Assembly: GCF_003385595.1 (NCBI RefSeq)
Contig: NZ_QNUE01000007.1
Location: 186,001 to 250,000, forward strand
Reading direction: 5' to 3'
DNA from: Chryseobacterium flavum
GTDB taxonomy: Bacteria; Bacteroidota; Bacteroidia; Flavobacteriales; Weeksellaceae
DNA: 64,000 nt
The position numbers and the translations under genes were made by a program. Positions within the stretch are counted from its first letter, which is position 1, and every line of letters begins with the position of its first letter. Below the pieces are notes generated by a model. That model was not told the origin of the DNA and did no database searches. It saw nothing but the letters and a program-made list of their open reading frames with translations. Positions 34,881-44,379 of this stretch are shown in pieces.

Positions 34881-36941
34881 TCAATTGTTGTAATTAACTC
34901 CGCATTCCAGGAATTTTTTAAAATCCTCTTTCTGCATATAACCCGATACTGGAGTGTTGACCATCTTTCCTTCTGGGGTTACCAAAACATAATGTGGCTG
35001 GGAATTATTATTGAAATTCACCTGCTGGAATAAACTCCACCTGTCTCCGATTGTTTTTACTTTCTTAATTTGGCCGTCTCCCAGATCAATTTTAGTTTTC
35101 TGATCTTCCGGAAGCTCTTCTTTGTCGTCAACATACAGGGAAACAAGAATAACATTGTTTTGAAGAATTGGTAAAATGTCAGGTTCACTCCAGACAAATT
35201 CTTCCATTTTTCTACAATTTTCACAACCATATCCTGTAAAGTCAATCAAAATTGGCTTATTCTCTTTTTTAGCTAATTCTACAGCGCTAAAAAAATCATG
35301 TTCCGGATACATTCCCAGAATTCCGTCTTTTTCATTGTGGAAATAACTAACATTTATCGGAGGGAGGATCCCACTCAGTAGCTGAAGCTTTGGACGTTCA
35401 GAAGGGATTAATCCTTGAATCAGATAGATTACAAAGCCAACTCCCAATACCCCTGATATCTGTCTGGGGACGGATATTTTGTTTTTTTTATTATCATGAG
35501 GGAATCTGATCAGCCCAAATAAGTATAAAGTAAGACCAATCGTGATGATAATCCAGATAACAATGAATAATTCTCTTTTTAATAAAAATGTTTTGGAAAC
35601 AAGATCTGCCTTTGATAAGAATTTTAAAGCCAGTGCGAGTTCCACAAAACCTAGAACTACTTTTATTGTATTCATCCATCCTCCTGATTTAGGAAGCTTT
35701 TGTAAAGCTTGCGGGAATAATGCTAAAATACCGAAAATAATTGCCCAGGCTAAACCGAAACCGGTTAATGCAAAAGTTAACAACACCGGTACATTGACAG
35801 ATCCCGTAACGGCACTTCCTAATAAACTACCCAAAATAGGCCCGGTACATGAGAATGAAACAATAACTAATGTAAGAGCCATAAAGAAGATTCCAATGAT
35901 ACCTCCTGCTTCTTCAGCCTTGGAAGACTTATTGGCAATAGAGCTTGGTAGTGTAATATCGTAGTATCCGAAGAAACTTCCGGCAAAGAAAATAAATATG
36001 ATAAAGAAAGCTAGGTTAAGCCAGATATTTGTTGAAATTTCATTGAAGATATTTCCTGCTATTCCATTGATTAAATGGAAAGGAACACTTAGCAATACAA
36101 ATATAAGTAGGATGAAAAAACCATATATAAGGGCGTCTCTTTTTCCTTTATTTTTATTTCCTTTTGTAAAGAATGACACTGTTAAAGGGATCATTGGAAA
36201 AACACAAGGTGTTAATAAAGCTACTAATCCCCCGATAAATCCTAAAAATACATACGTCAGATAATTTTCATCAACCTTTGATGACTTAGTGCCGCAATCC
36301 GTCAAAGGTTTTTTTAAATCTATTGTTTCTATTTTCAGTTTTTTAGGATCCAGATGCGAGGGTTGCGATACAATAATTTCATCTTTAAGCTTATCTTCTA
36401 TGGCAACTACAAGCGTTTTTGCAGAATCTTTAATTGTTTTTACGACTGTCTCAGGGGTTACCTCTTCAGTCGTTCCTTTGGGGGTAACCTTTTTATTGAA
36501 TTCCAATGTATTGGGAGCCAGACATACTCTGTCATCACATGTTTGATAAGTAATCTCCGAGGTAACATCTGCAGGCTTTGCAGGATCTTTTAGTTTGAAT
36601 TTTTGTTTAAAGCCTGCTGAGTTTGAATAAAAAATAATCGTTCCGCCAAAAGCTTCAGAGAATTCTTCATGTTTTTTTCCAACCTCTTGAAATTTTCCAA
36701 TCAGTTCAACGTTCTTCCCTGAAACTTTATATTCTGTGGGAATTCCTGTATCTTCAGGAATATCTCTTGAGTAAATATGCCAACCGCTTTCCATTGTTGC
36801 ATCGAGAACTGCCTCGTATTGATTATTTCCCAGGTCATTGATTGTGAACTTGAATTTTACAGGGTTTTTTATCTGTCCATTGAGTCCTGAAAATAAAAAT
36901 ACCAAAGCCAATACCAGCCATGTATTAAATTTACTTTTCAT
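34881..36941 (-). CDS. dsbD: Thiol:disulfide interchange protein DsbD
   Basis: 686 aa from ATG 36941 (MKSKFNTWLVLALVFLFSGL is the signal peptide; an upstream in-frame start would add a charged 27-residue tail). The N-terminal DsbD-alpha domain has the Cys pair in TYQTCDDRVCLAPNTLEF. The membrane core of eight helices has LLTPCVFPMIPLTVSFF and SFSCTGPILGSLLG with the two transport Cys residues. The C-terminal thioredoxin-like domain has TGYGCENCRKMEEFVW. It moves electrons from cytoplasmic thioredoxin to periplasmic proteins, here plausibly the TlpA and Omp28 proteins nearby. Confidence 0.95.
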   Translation of the reverse strand: MKSKFNTWLVLALVFLFSGLNGQIKNPVKFKFTINDLGNNQYEAVLDATMESGWHIYSRDIPEDTGIPTEYKVSGKNVELIGKFQEVGKKHEEFSEAFGGTIIFYSNSAGFKQKFKLKDPAKPADVTSEITYQTCDDRVCLAPNTLEFNKKVTPKGTTEEVTPETVVKTIKDSAKTLVVAIEDKLKDEIIVSQPSHLDPKKLKIETIDLKKPLTDCGTKSSKVDENYLTYVFLGFIGGLVALLTPCVFPMIPLTVSFFTKGNKNKGKRDALIYGFFILLIFVLLSVPFHLINGIAGNIFNEISTNIWLNLAFFIIFIFFAGSFFGYYDITLPSSIANKSSKAEEAGGIIGIFFMALTLVIVSFSCTGPILGSLLGSAVTGSVNVPVLLTFALTGFGLAWAIIFGILALFPQALQKLPKSGGWMNTIKVVLGFVELALALKFLSKADLVSKTFLLKRELFIVIWIIITIGLTLYLFGLIRFPHDNKKNKISVPRQISGVLGVGFVIYLIQGLIPSERPKLQLLSGILPPINVSYFHNEKDGILGMYPEHDFFSAVELAKKENKPILIDFTGYGCENCRKMEEFVWSEPDILPILQNNVILVSLYVDDKEELPEDQKTKIDLGDGQIKKVKTIGDRWSLFQQVNFNNNSQPHYVLVTPEGKMVNTPVSGYMQKEDFKKFLECGVNYNN

Positions 36942-37057
36942 TTTTTGTTTAATTAAAAATTGAGAATGTTTTTGTTTTTTCGTCCTTCGTATCCCTTTTT
37001 TAACTGTTCCATAATCTGTCACATGAAAAGACTTACATTAAAGTTTCGGAAGTTATT

Positions 37058-38710
37058 TTAATAATTCGCACTTATTCCTAAAGAAAAACCTGCACTTTCG
37101 GGAACAAATCTGCAAACTCCTCCCACGCACAGGAGACCTCCTCGCTGTCTGCCATATGAAGCCTGAATTCTGGTACTGTTTTTTCTAAAAACTAATCCTC
37201 CAGTATAATAATGCATCTGCTTATCTTTATCAGTATTGCCATAATTATACAGGTCATTCACAAAACACGACCAATTTCTATTAATGTTATATTCGAAAAG
37301 ACCGGCTGCCCAGTTTCCATGATACCCATCAGCCCATTGATGTTGTAATTCTAACTTTATTGAACTTTTGGAAAACTTATAGATATTATCTAAAACAACA
37401 GTCTGTGCTTTTACCTCACCTGAAGTTTCTTCAGTTCTGAAAGTATTATAAAACTGGTTTATAAATACTGCTGCAATCTTCCAGTTATCTTTCAAACGCG
37501 TTCTTATATCTAAACTTTGATCAGAATAATATCTTTCTCCCAGTGCAAAAAAATCTGTTTTATAATCTCTAACATCGTTTATATACGTGCGATATGTTCC
37601 TTTGAGTCCATACCAGTTGGAAACATTCAGTGAAACATCAGTTCCGTATTTTCCACCAAGGAGTGTCCCTTTTCTTATTTTATAAAAAATATCGAATTGA
37701 GAACCTATTTCTCCTGCCTTTTTCTGAGGAAGAAATGAAAGTCTGGGTTGCGCCTGATAAACATAAATGTTAGCCAGGCTATAATCATATTGTTTTGTAA
37801 GGGCCGGAACATAATTAAGTACAGCGTTATGATAAGTATTTCCAATTTGGTCACGTTGCGAATAGAAATTGAAATTTTCCAATCTTCTTAAGCTTGTTAT
37901 AACTCCAAACCGGTCTGTAGCATAAGAAAGGTTTAATAGATAAGCTTTTCCAGAAAAAAGATTATTGGGATCTAATGCTGAAATTTCCTTTATATTATCC
38001 TTGGTCTTGTAAAGGTATTCAAATTCTAAAGCAAATTTCGAGTATTCCATCTTAATCCGGGATGAATAGATACTTACATTTTTAGGATATTGAACAGACT
38101 CTTTGTTATTTTCATATTTATTAATGTAACTAAATCCAACGCTTGTACTGAAATCTTTTACTTTCATTAAAGAATCAAGTTTTACCTCGGCGTCAAGTCC
38201 TCCAACGACTCCATCAGAAAGTTTGAAGCCAAGTCTCTGTTTCCCTAATAGAGCTTTTAAGGTTATAATTTGATCAGGATCAGTATATTTTACCTTCCCA
38301 CCCAATAATGAATTAGCAATCCCTAACTGCTTATCTTCCCATACACGTAGTGCTAAGCCACTTCCAAACTGCTCATAAAAATGTCCCAAAGTGACATCCA
38401 CCCCAGCTTTCTCATTATTATAATTAACAAAATAGGTTCCTAAATTAGTTTTATATAAAGCAGGGGAATAGTTGAGCAAGGCTTTTGGTTCATACGATTC
38501 AAGTTGGGCACCAATAGTAAAATTGTTCAGCTTATAATTGACATTTAAGTAACTGTTTGACCTAAATCTTTGAGAGACTTCAGTTTCAGAAAGTTTTATT
38601 TTACCATCATCTATATAATATTGCGAATTTGACTCCAGGTTTACGGATAGCTGGCAAAAGGCATTTACACTAAAAAGAAGCGCTATACCATTCATTAATT
38701 TATTCTGCAT
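37058..38710 (-). CDS. DUF6029 family outer-membrane beta-barrel protein
   Basis: 550 aa with a signal peptide (MNGIALLFSVNAFC-Q). The remainder is a series of amphipathic strands with aromatic girdles, ending in YGRQRGGLLCVGGVCRFVPE and a final ISANY, as in an outer-membrane barrel. I recall DUF6029 proteins next to TlpA and Omp28 genes in Bacteroidota. A CxGGxC pair close to the C-terminus is notable for an outer-membrane protein and may exchange disulfides. Four bp separate it from the TlpA gene. Confidence 0.8.
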   Translation of the reverse strand: MQNKLMNGIALLFSVNAFCQLSVNLESNSQYYIDDGKIKLSETEVSQRFRSNSYLNVNYKLNNFTIGAQLESYEPKALLNYSPALYKTNLGTYFVNYNNEKAGVDVTLGHFYEQFGSGLALRVWEDKQLGIANSLLGGKVKYTDPDQIITLKALLGKQRLGFKLSDGVVGGLDAEVKLDSLMKVKDFSTSVGFSYINKYENNKESVQYPKNVSIYSSRIKMEYSKFALEFEYLYKTKDNIKEISALDPNNLFSGKAYLLNLSYATDRFGVITSLRRLENFNFYSQRDQIGNTYHNAVLNYVPALTKQYDYSLANIYVYQAQPRLSFLPQKKAGEIGSQFDIFYKIRKGTLLGGKYGTDVSLNVSNWYGLKGTYRTYINDVRDYKTDFFALGERYYSDQSLDIRTRLKDNWKIAAVFINQFYNTFRTEETSGEVKAQTVVLDNIYKFSKSSIKLELQHQWADGYHGNWAAGLFEYNINRNWSCFVNDLYNYGNTDKDKQMHYYTGGLVFRKNSTRIQASYGRQRGGLLCVGGVCRFVPESAGFSLGISANY

Positions 38711-38714
38711 AATA

Positions 38715-39197
38715 TCAATTCATACCGTTATACTCTCTGATCTTTGCTATTAATTCATCTTCATCTCCAGGATAATAACCCACTTGAGAATAAACTATTT
38801 TCCCTTTATAAACAATAATTACATAGGGCACGCTATTAATGTTCAATGCTCTTTTGAGTATTTGATTGGTATCAAGCAATATAGTGTATGGCCAGCCTTT
38901 ACTTTTGACAACTGTTTTTACCTTTGAAACGGTACGGGCATCATCAGTTGAAACTGCAAACATGGTAAACTTATTTTCCTTCTGCCAATCCTCATATTTT
39001 TCATTAATTATTGTGAGTTCTTCCATACAGGGAAGGCACCATGTAGCCCAGAAACTCATTATCACAGGTTTTGATGAATCTATCTGTGACACATTTATTT
39101 TATGCCCGCTAATATTTTCGATAGAAACATTTGGTAATTGTTGTGAATAAAGGAAACAGGTTCCCAAAAAAAGTAATGTAGAAAATATTTTTTCCAT
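38715..39197 (-). CDS. TlpA-like thioredoxin-family protein
   Basis: 160 aa. Signal peptide (MEKIFSTLLFLGTCFLYSQ), then a thioredoxin fold with active site SFWATWCLPCMEELTIINEK at about residues 47-66 and cis-Pro in NSVPYVIIVYKG. It is the first gene of an operon with DUF6029; DsbD lies 116 bp beyond. A periplasmic reductant for outer-membrane or secreted partners is the natural role. Confidence 0.92.
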   Translation of the reverse strand: MEKIFSTLLFLGTCFLYSQQLPNVSIENISGHKINVSQIDSSKPVIMSFWATWCLPCMEELTIINEKYEDWQKENKFTMFAVSTDDARTVSKVKTVVKSKGWPYTILLDTNQILKRALNINSVPYVIIVYKGKIVYSQVGYYPGDEDELIAKIREYNGMN

Positions 39198-39375
39198 TTT
39201 TAAATTAATTTATTATTCAAATATAATTTTTTTTATTAATATTACAACATATTACAATAATTTATATTTTTTTAAATAATAAAAACGCAAATAAAATGAA
39301 AATAATACAAATTCCAACTTGTGCATTTTATAAGAATGCAGCTTTTATTAATCGTTAAATCTAAAATCTATTGAT

Positions 39376-40428
39376 ATGAAAAATTTAATATTTCTTTTCT
39401 TGATGGTAGTACTTGCATCATCGTGTAGTGGGTCCGGAAGTGATGAAGGAGATACAATTGCCACTTATATTACTATATCTTCTGATGGAGGTAATGAGAA
39501 ATTACTAGGAAATTCATTCACATTCAAAATAAAAGATAATTTAAACAATGATATTACCTCGGAGAGCCAGATCTATGTAAACGAACATTTGATAAATGGA
39601 AATATATATAAACCAACGGAAAAAGGAGTCTATACGATTACTGCAAAATATAAATCATTACCTGTTAATCCAATTTCAGTAACTGCAGTTATTAATGATG
39701 GCATAAATTTTAAACACAGGATTCTTTACGAAGATTTCACCGGAACATGGTGTGGAAACTGTACTCGTGCAGGAGCCAGGGCAAAGAACTTAAAATCCCT
39801 GACTGACGATGGATTTGTTTTTCTGGGAGTTCATGGACCTAGTGGACAAGATCCCTGGTCTAATACAACTACTACAGAATTGGAAATCTTTAAAAATGTT
39901 ACGGGAGAAGATCTGGGATGGCCCACTATGTTTCTTAATAGAAATATTATTTGGCCGGATACTGAAAATTATACTGATATGTCCTTACCACTAGCTTTAA
40001 TTAAGGCATCCAGTAAAATAGGTATCAAAATAGCCTCTACAGTATCTGGAAATATACTTGATATAGACACCCGAATATCTTTTGCTCAAGATTTTACAGG
40101 TCTTAAAATTGCCGCTTTTATTGTGGAGGACAATCTTATAGGAAAACAAAAAAACTATGTAGAAGCCTTAGGACCTCCTACAATATATGATTATGTTCAT
40201 CATAATGTTTTAAGAAACAAACTAACCTCTTCAGTAGCCGGAGAAAGTATTCAAGATACACAAACTGTAATTTCCAATGAATATTCAAGAGCCTTCCAAT
40301 ACTTGATTCCATCGGAGTTTAATCGCAATAATCTAAAAATTATAATCATGGTTCTGGATGGAAACGGAAATGTTCTCAATGTAAGAGAGGAAAAAATAGG
40401 TATTACAAACAATTACGAATTCTTATAA
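39376..40428 (+). CDS. Omp28-related lipoprotein with thioredoxin-like site
   Basis: 350 aa. Lipobox LASSC-S at about residues 13-18, an Ig-like N-terminal part (TYITISSDGGNEKLLGNSFT), then the Omp28 domain starting HRILYEDFTGTWCGNCTRAG at about residue 114, with CxxC in a thioredoxin-like setting. Omp28 proteins are outer-membrane/surface lipoproteins of Bacteroidota with unknown partners. Divergent from the TlpA-DUF6029-DsbD genes, 178 bp apart, so co-regulated thiol chemistry is likely. Confidence 0.88.
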   Translation: MKNLIFLFLMVVLASSCSGSGSDEGDTIATYITISSDGGNEKLLGNSFTFKIKDNLNNDITSESQIYVNEHLINGNIYKPTEKGVYTITAKYKSLPVNPISVTAVINDGINFKHRILYEDFTGTWCGNCTRAGARAKNLKSLTDDGFVFLGVHGPSGQDPWSNTTTTELEIFKNVTGEDLGWPTMFLNRNIIWPDTENYTDMSLPLALIKASSKIGIKIASTVSGNILDIDTRISFAQDFTGLKIAAFIVEDNLIGKQKNYVEALGPPTIYDYVHHNVLRNKLTSSVAGESIQDTQTVISNEYSRAFQYLIPSEFNRNNLKIIIMVLDGNGNVLNVREEKIGITNNYEFL

Positions 40429-40456
40429 TATTATTTAACACCCTAAACTTAAAAAA

Positions 40457-42328
40457 ATGAAAAAAATTCTAATCATTACGGGTATTCTACTATTTGGAAT
40501 ACATTACTCACAAACTTTATATACTCAGGATTTTAATGCTCCCGGTCTGAATGGCTGGGTTAGTACTGATATTGATGGAGATGGTAATCAGTGGGGCAAG
40601 ATAGATGCGTCAAATTTAAGTGGAGATTTTGGTACTGGATCTTTGATCTCTTATTCTTACAAATCCAATCAGGCACTTACTCCTAATAACCTGATTACTT
40701 CGCCGTTAATTGATTTAAGTAATGCTCCGGCCAACATTGTCTTAAGTTATGACCTTGCAACAAGTTCCTATTTTCCGGCAGAAAAGTATTCAGTATATGT
40801 TACTACATCTAATGCTTCAGGAACCATCATTGCTTCTAATCCGGTTTATACAGAAACAGTTGCCTCGGGAGGTATTCAAAAAAGAATAATTAATCTGACT
40901 CCTTATATTGGACAACAGGTGTATGTGTCTTTCAGGCATTATGATTGTACTGATCTTTTTTATATTGTCATAGATAATGTCAGCATAAAAACTATTGCAG
41001 ATAAGGATGTTGCGCTTGAAAAAGTCTCTTTACAGCGTTATGGATTGGTGAATACGGATTATTTCATCAAAGCAACGATAAAAAATAATGGAGCTCAAAG
41101 TATCAGCAATATAAAAATTAACTGGAATGATGGTACAACAGATCACATTTCTACAATTCCATTAGCTTCTCCTTTAGCTGCCGGGCAAAAGAAAACAATC
41201 ACACATAATATTGCTGTAAATTTTCCTGCTGCGGCCGAAAATAACATTAACTTTTCCATAATGGAGATAAATGGATCTCAAGACACAACCCCTGCAGACA
41301 ATATGCTTACAACTAAATTCATTACTGTAACCCAAAATTCGCCTAAAAAAACAGTCTTTGAAGAAGGTACCGGGACATGGTGTGGTTATTGTCCGAGAGG
41401 TACTGTAGGAATGCATAATGCAACGAGTAATTTCCCTAATGATTTTATAGGAATTGCAGTGCATAATAATGACCCAATGGAAGTAATTGAATATAATACT
41501 ATGGCTGGTTTTTCAGGATTTCCATCAATGAATGTAGACAGAAGTTTATTGGAACAAAATGTTACCGCTGATTTTTCACCCATCATTAATGAAAGAAAAA
41601 CTCTGGTGGTTCCGGCAGCCCTGAGCGCAACCTCTGCTTTATCAGGGAGAACACTTACATTAAACGCCTCAGCTATTTTTAGATCAAATTTTGTTAATGC
41701 CAATTTCAGATTAGCTGTAGTTTTGGTAGAAGATAATGTAAAAGGGACTACATCCGGATATAATCAATCTAATTATTATGCCGGAGGACAACTTGGGGTA
41801 ATGGGAGGTTTTGAAACTAAACCAAATCCAGTACCTGCGGCACAAATGACTTATGATCACGTAGGTAGAATGTTGCTGGGTGGTTACACCGGACAAGCAG
41901 GTTCAGTACCAGCAGTTATTACTGATGGTCAAACAGTGAATTATGTATTTACAAGTGATATCCCTCTGGAGTATAATATAAATAATATGAAATCAGTTGT
42001 ACTTCTGCTTGATGCAACAAGCGGTGAGATTATAAATGCTGCTGGTCCATTTGCGATCAATAATAGTACATTAGGAATAAATGATGCCAATATTACTGCC
42101 AATGATTTTAGTATATATCCTAATCCTGCAAAAGAATACATCAAAGTGCAAGCAAAAGGAAAAGTAGATCTGAAAATTTTTGATACCAGCGGAAAAATGA
42201 TTATTGAAAGATCAGGAGTAGAACCAAATACTGAAATTTCTATACGGACTCTGATAAAAGGAGCTTATATGGTTTCTATTAAAGAAAAAGATTCCGAACC
42301 CAAAACTAAGAAATTAATTATAGAATAA
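40457..42328 (+). CDS. T9SS-secreted Omp28-like protein with choice-of-anchor domain
   Basis: 623 aa. Signal peptide, then a choice-of-anchor J-type beta sandwich (TDIDGDGNQWGKID, LVTNADYFIK-like CARDB region DVALEKVSLQRYGLVNTDYF), the Omp28 domain at about residues 295-520 (VFEEGTGTWCGYCPRGTVGM, CxxC), and a T9SS type A tail (FSIYPNPAKEYIKVQAKG, KLIIE end). It is exported by the type IX system and anchored or released at the surface. The two CxxC proteins in tandem suggest a disulfide cascade. Confidence 0.9.
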   Translation: MKKILIITGILLFGIHYSQTLYTQDFNAPGLNGWVSTDIDGDGNQWGKIDASNLSGDFGTGSLISYSYKSNQALTPNNLITSPLIDLSNAPANIVLSYDLATSSYFPAEKYSVYVTTSNASGTIIASNPVYTETVASGGIQKRIINLTPYIGQQVYVSFRHYDCTDLFYIVIDNVSIKTIADKDVALEKVSLQRYGLVNTDYFIKATIKNNGAQSISNIKINWNDGTTDHISTIPLASPLAAGQKKTITHNIAVNFPAAAENNINFSIMEINGSQDTTPADNMLTTKFITVTQNSPKKTVFEEGTGTWCGYCPRGTVGMHNATSNFPNDFIGIAVHNNDPMEVIEYNTMAGFSGFPSMNVDRSLLEQNVTADFSPIINERKTLVVPAALSATSALSGRTLTLNASAIFRSNFVNANFRLAVVLVEDNVKGTTSGYNQSNYYAGGQLGVMGGFETKPNPVPAAQMTYDHVGRMLLGGYTGQAGSVPAVITDGQTVNYVFTSDIPLEYNINNMKSVVLLLDATSGEIINAAGPFAINNSTLGINDANITANDFSIYPNPAKEYIKVQAKGKVDLKIFDTSGKMIIERSGVEPNTEISIRTLIKGAYMVSIKEKDSEPKTKKLIIE

Positions 42329-42344
42329 TATTAAATAATAATCT

Positions 42345-42367
42345 TGGGATCTAGTTTAAAGATCCCA
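42345..42367 (+). other. Intergenic hairpin between the two T9SS genes
   Basis: TGGGATCT/AGATCCCA with a 7-nt loop and no T tract. It lies 18 bp after the stop and may be a partial terminator or mRNA stabiliser. Confidence 0.5.
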
Positions 42368-42387
42368 GGATTAACAAAATAAATTTT

Positions 42388-43131
42388 ATGAAAAAAATCA
42401 TTTTAATTACAGTCTTTTCAATGCTTTTATCTTCTTATAGTAAAGCGCAGATTGTCCTGGAAAAAGAGGATGGCAGTCCAATAATTAATGGAATTATTAC
42501 ATATAATACTACAACAGAAATCCCGGCCAATCTACATTATAAAATAAAAAATACTTCTTCATCTCCCATAAATGTGCGTATAAAAGTAATGGATATTATT
42601 AATGCTACGGGCAGCAATTTTCAATTCTGTTATCTTACCACCTGTTTGCCTTTTATTTCCAAAAACTCAATCTACCCTGCAAACTCAAAGCCAGCCATCA
42701 ATATACCAGCAAACTCTGAAGTTTCCAGTGGATATACCATGTGGAATTCAGATACAGGAACAGGTGCATTTCCAATTGATTATGTATTTAAATATTATTT
42801 GGTAGATGATTTCAACAATGAATATGGTACACCTGTAATATTTACATATAGATATGATCCCGGTGCAATATTACAAGTGGATGATACGCAAAAAAACGAA
42901 AAGACTTTTGTACAAATTTCTTCAACCATAATCAAAAACAGTATCGATGTAATCTCTAAAGAAGATCTGTCATACAGCCTATACAATTTAGACGGACGTA
43001 TTTTATCAGGTGGAACTCTTAAAAAAGGTAAAGATCAGATAGATGTTTCAGTACTAAATTCTGGTATGTATATAATTACATTTAGAAATAATATTGGAAA
43101 AACTATTTCTAAAAAAATAATTAAAAATTAA
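42388..43131 (+). CDS. Small T9SS type A secreted protein
   Basis: 247 aa. Signal peptide (MKKIILITVFSMLLSSYSKA), a beta-rich domain with a Cys pair in NFQFCYLTTCLPFISKN, and a T9SS sorting tail (SLYNLDGRILSGGTLKKGKD, ISKKIIKN). No domain family is recognised. It is the last gene in the Omp28 operon; the isolated Cys pair would fit a substrate of the neighbouring thiol enzymes. Confidence 0.8.
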   Translation: MKKIILITVFSMLLSSYSKAQIVLEKEDGSPIINGIITYNTTTEIPANLHYKIKNTSSSPINVRIKVMDIINATGSNFQFCYLTTCLPFISKNSIYPANSKPAINIPANSEVSSGYTMWNSDTGTGAFPIDYVFKYYLVDDFNNEYGTPVIFTYRYDPGAILQVDDTQKNEKTFVQISSTIIKNSIDVISKEDLSYSLYNLDGRILSGGTLKKGKDQIDVSVLNSGMYIITFRNNIGKTISKKIIKN

Positions 43132-43182
43132 TATTATTAGAAATAAGAGATTTGTATAGGAAATTAAAACAGTATTAAATGG

Positions 43183-43209
43183 TCGGCTGCATAAATATGC
43201 AGCCGATTT
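43183..43209 (+). terminator. Terminator of the Omp28 operon
   Basis: 11-bp stem TCGGCTGCATA/TATGCAGCCGA, 2-nt loop, followed by TTTA. Confidence 0.7.
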
Positions 43210-43391
43210 AATATAGACAAAAAAGTAAGTATAATATTACTGCATTAGGCAGGTTTTCCAGGTTGGAAATAATGACAATTTCATTCATGCTGCAGCAGAT
43301 TTTTGCGATTGTAATATTTATAAAACATTTCTGGAGATCTTATTGAATCAGTAATTTTTAATAATCATTCTATTTTTTATTGGTTCTATAA

Positions 43392-43426
43392 CAAAAATGC
43401 CCTGTTGTTATCTTGGCAACAGGGCA
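43392..43426 (-). terminator. Terminator of the BVMO cluster
   Basis: 10-bp stem TGCCCTGTTG/CAACAGGGCA; on the minus strand it is followed by TTTTTGTT. Confidence 0.75.
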
Positions 43427-43562
43427 ATAATTATGCATATCAAATCGATGTTGATTAAATTTAAATGATCTGATGGTTTCGATTTTTTGACAAAGGAGTA
43501 AGAAAAGTTGGTCCTAATAAAAAGATATGCACCGGTTCTGTTTTCGAGATACGTTGCTCAAA

Positions 43563-44339
43563 TTATTGGGAAACAAATCCGCCATCAATCACTAATTCTG
43601 TTCCCGTGACATATTTGGATTCATCAGAGGCCAGATACAGGATTCCATAGGCAACATCTATTGCTTCAGCTACATGGGGAGGTAACGGAATGGGTCCGGT
43701 GCCAACAATCTGTTCTCCGGAAAAACCAGCGTCCTGCATGGCTTTCTGCATCATCGGAGTCAGGACTCCACCGGGATATACAGAATTACAGCGAATTTTA
43801 TCCTTGGCAAAATGTTGGGCAATATGTCTGCTAAGTGAACGGACAGAACCTTTTGAAGCACTATATGCCACCGCACCCGCATCAGCATTCATTCCGCCAA
43901 CCAATGCAGCAATGGAAGCTACATTTACAATTGATCCGCTTCCATTTTTTTTAAGGTAGGGGAGTACAGCTTTTATGCCTAAGAAAACTCCTGTGGAGTT
44001 GATGTGCATCAGTTTGTTCCAGGAATCAAGTGTGGTTTCCAATATACCGTTGTCTGCTGAATGAATCGCAGCATTATTGATCAGAATATCTATATTGCCA
44101 AAATCAGCTGCTGAACTTAATACCAGGTTATTCCATTCATCTTCCGAGCTGACATCAAGTTTTTTGATACTGATATTGCCGGAATTTTCCAACGGCAAAA
44201 ATTCCTTTTTTAGAAGTTCTTCCTGTATATCCGTGGCTATAATGCTGGCCCCATGCTGGTGAAATAATTTGGCCGTAGCCAGCCCTATACCGCTTGCAGC
44301 ACCGGTAATAATGGCAACTTTATTTTTTAATCTTTTCAT
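43563..44339 (-). CDS. SDR alcohol dehydrogenase of the BVMO cluster
   Basis: 258 aa from ATG 44339 (MKRLKNKVAIITGAASGIGL; an upstream frame has no support). NAD-type motif TGAASGIG, NNAA, Ser in NVASIA, and YSASKGSVRS with catalytic Tyr/Lys. The C-terminus (YLASDESKYVTGTELVIDGG) is usual for secondary-alcohol dehydrogenases such as cyclopentanol dehydrogenase. In this cluster it would oxidise a cyclic or secondary alcohol to the ketone taken up by the monooxygenase. It is 40 bp downstream of the BVMO gene. Confidence 0.88.
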   Translation of the reverse strand: MKRLKNKVAIITGAASGIGLATAKLFHQHGASIIATDIQEELLKKEFLPLENSGNISIKKLDVSSEDEWNNLVLSSAADFGNIDILINNAAIHSADNGILETTLDSWNKLMHINSTGVFLGIKAVLPYLKKNGSGSIVNVASIAALVGGMNADAGAVAYSASKGSVRSLSRHIAQHFAKDKIRCNSVYPGGVLTPMMQKAMQDAGFSGEQIVGTGPIPLPPHVAEAIDVAYGILYLASDESKYVTGTELVIDGGFVSQ

Positions 44340-44379
44340 ATGAATATTTTTACTGCTTATTATTTTATTAGTTCCCGGA

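Noticed and set aside
36942-37022. Longer start for DsbD (27 extra residues)
   Set aside because: The extension is charged and would hide the signal peptide that begins at ATG 36941.
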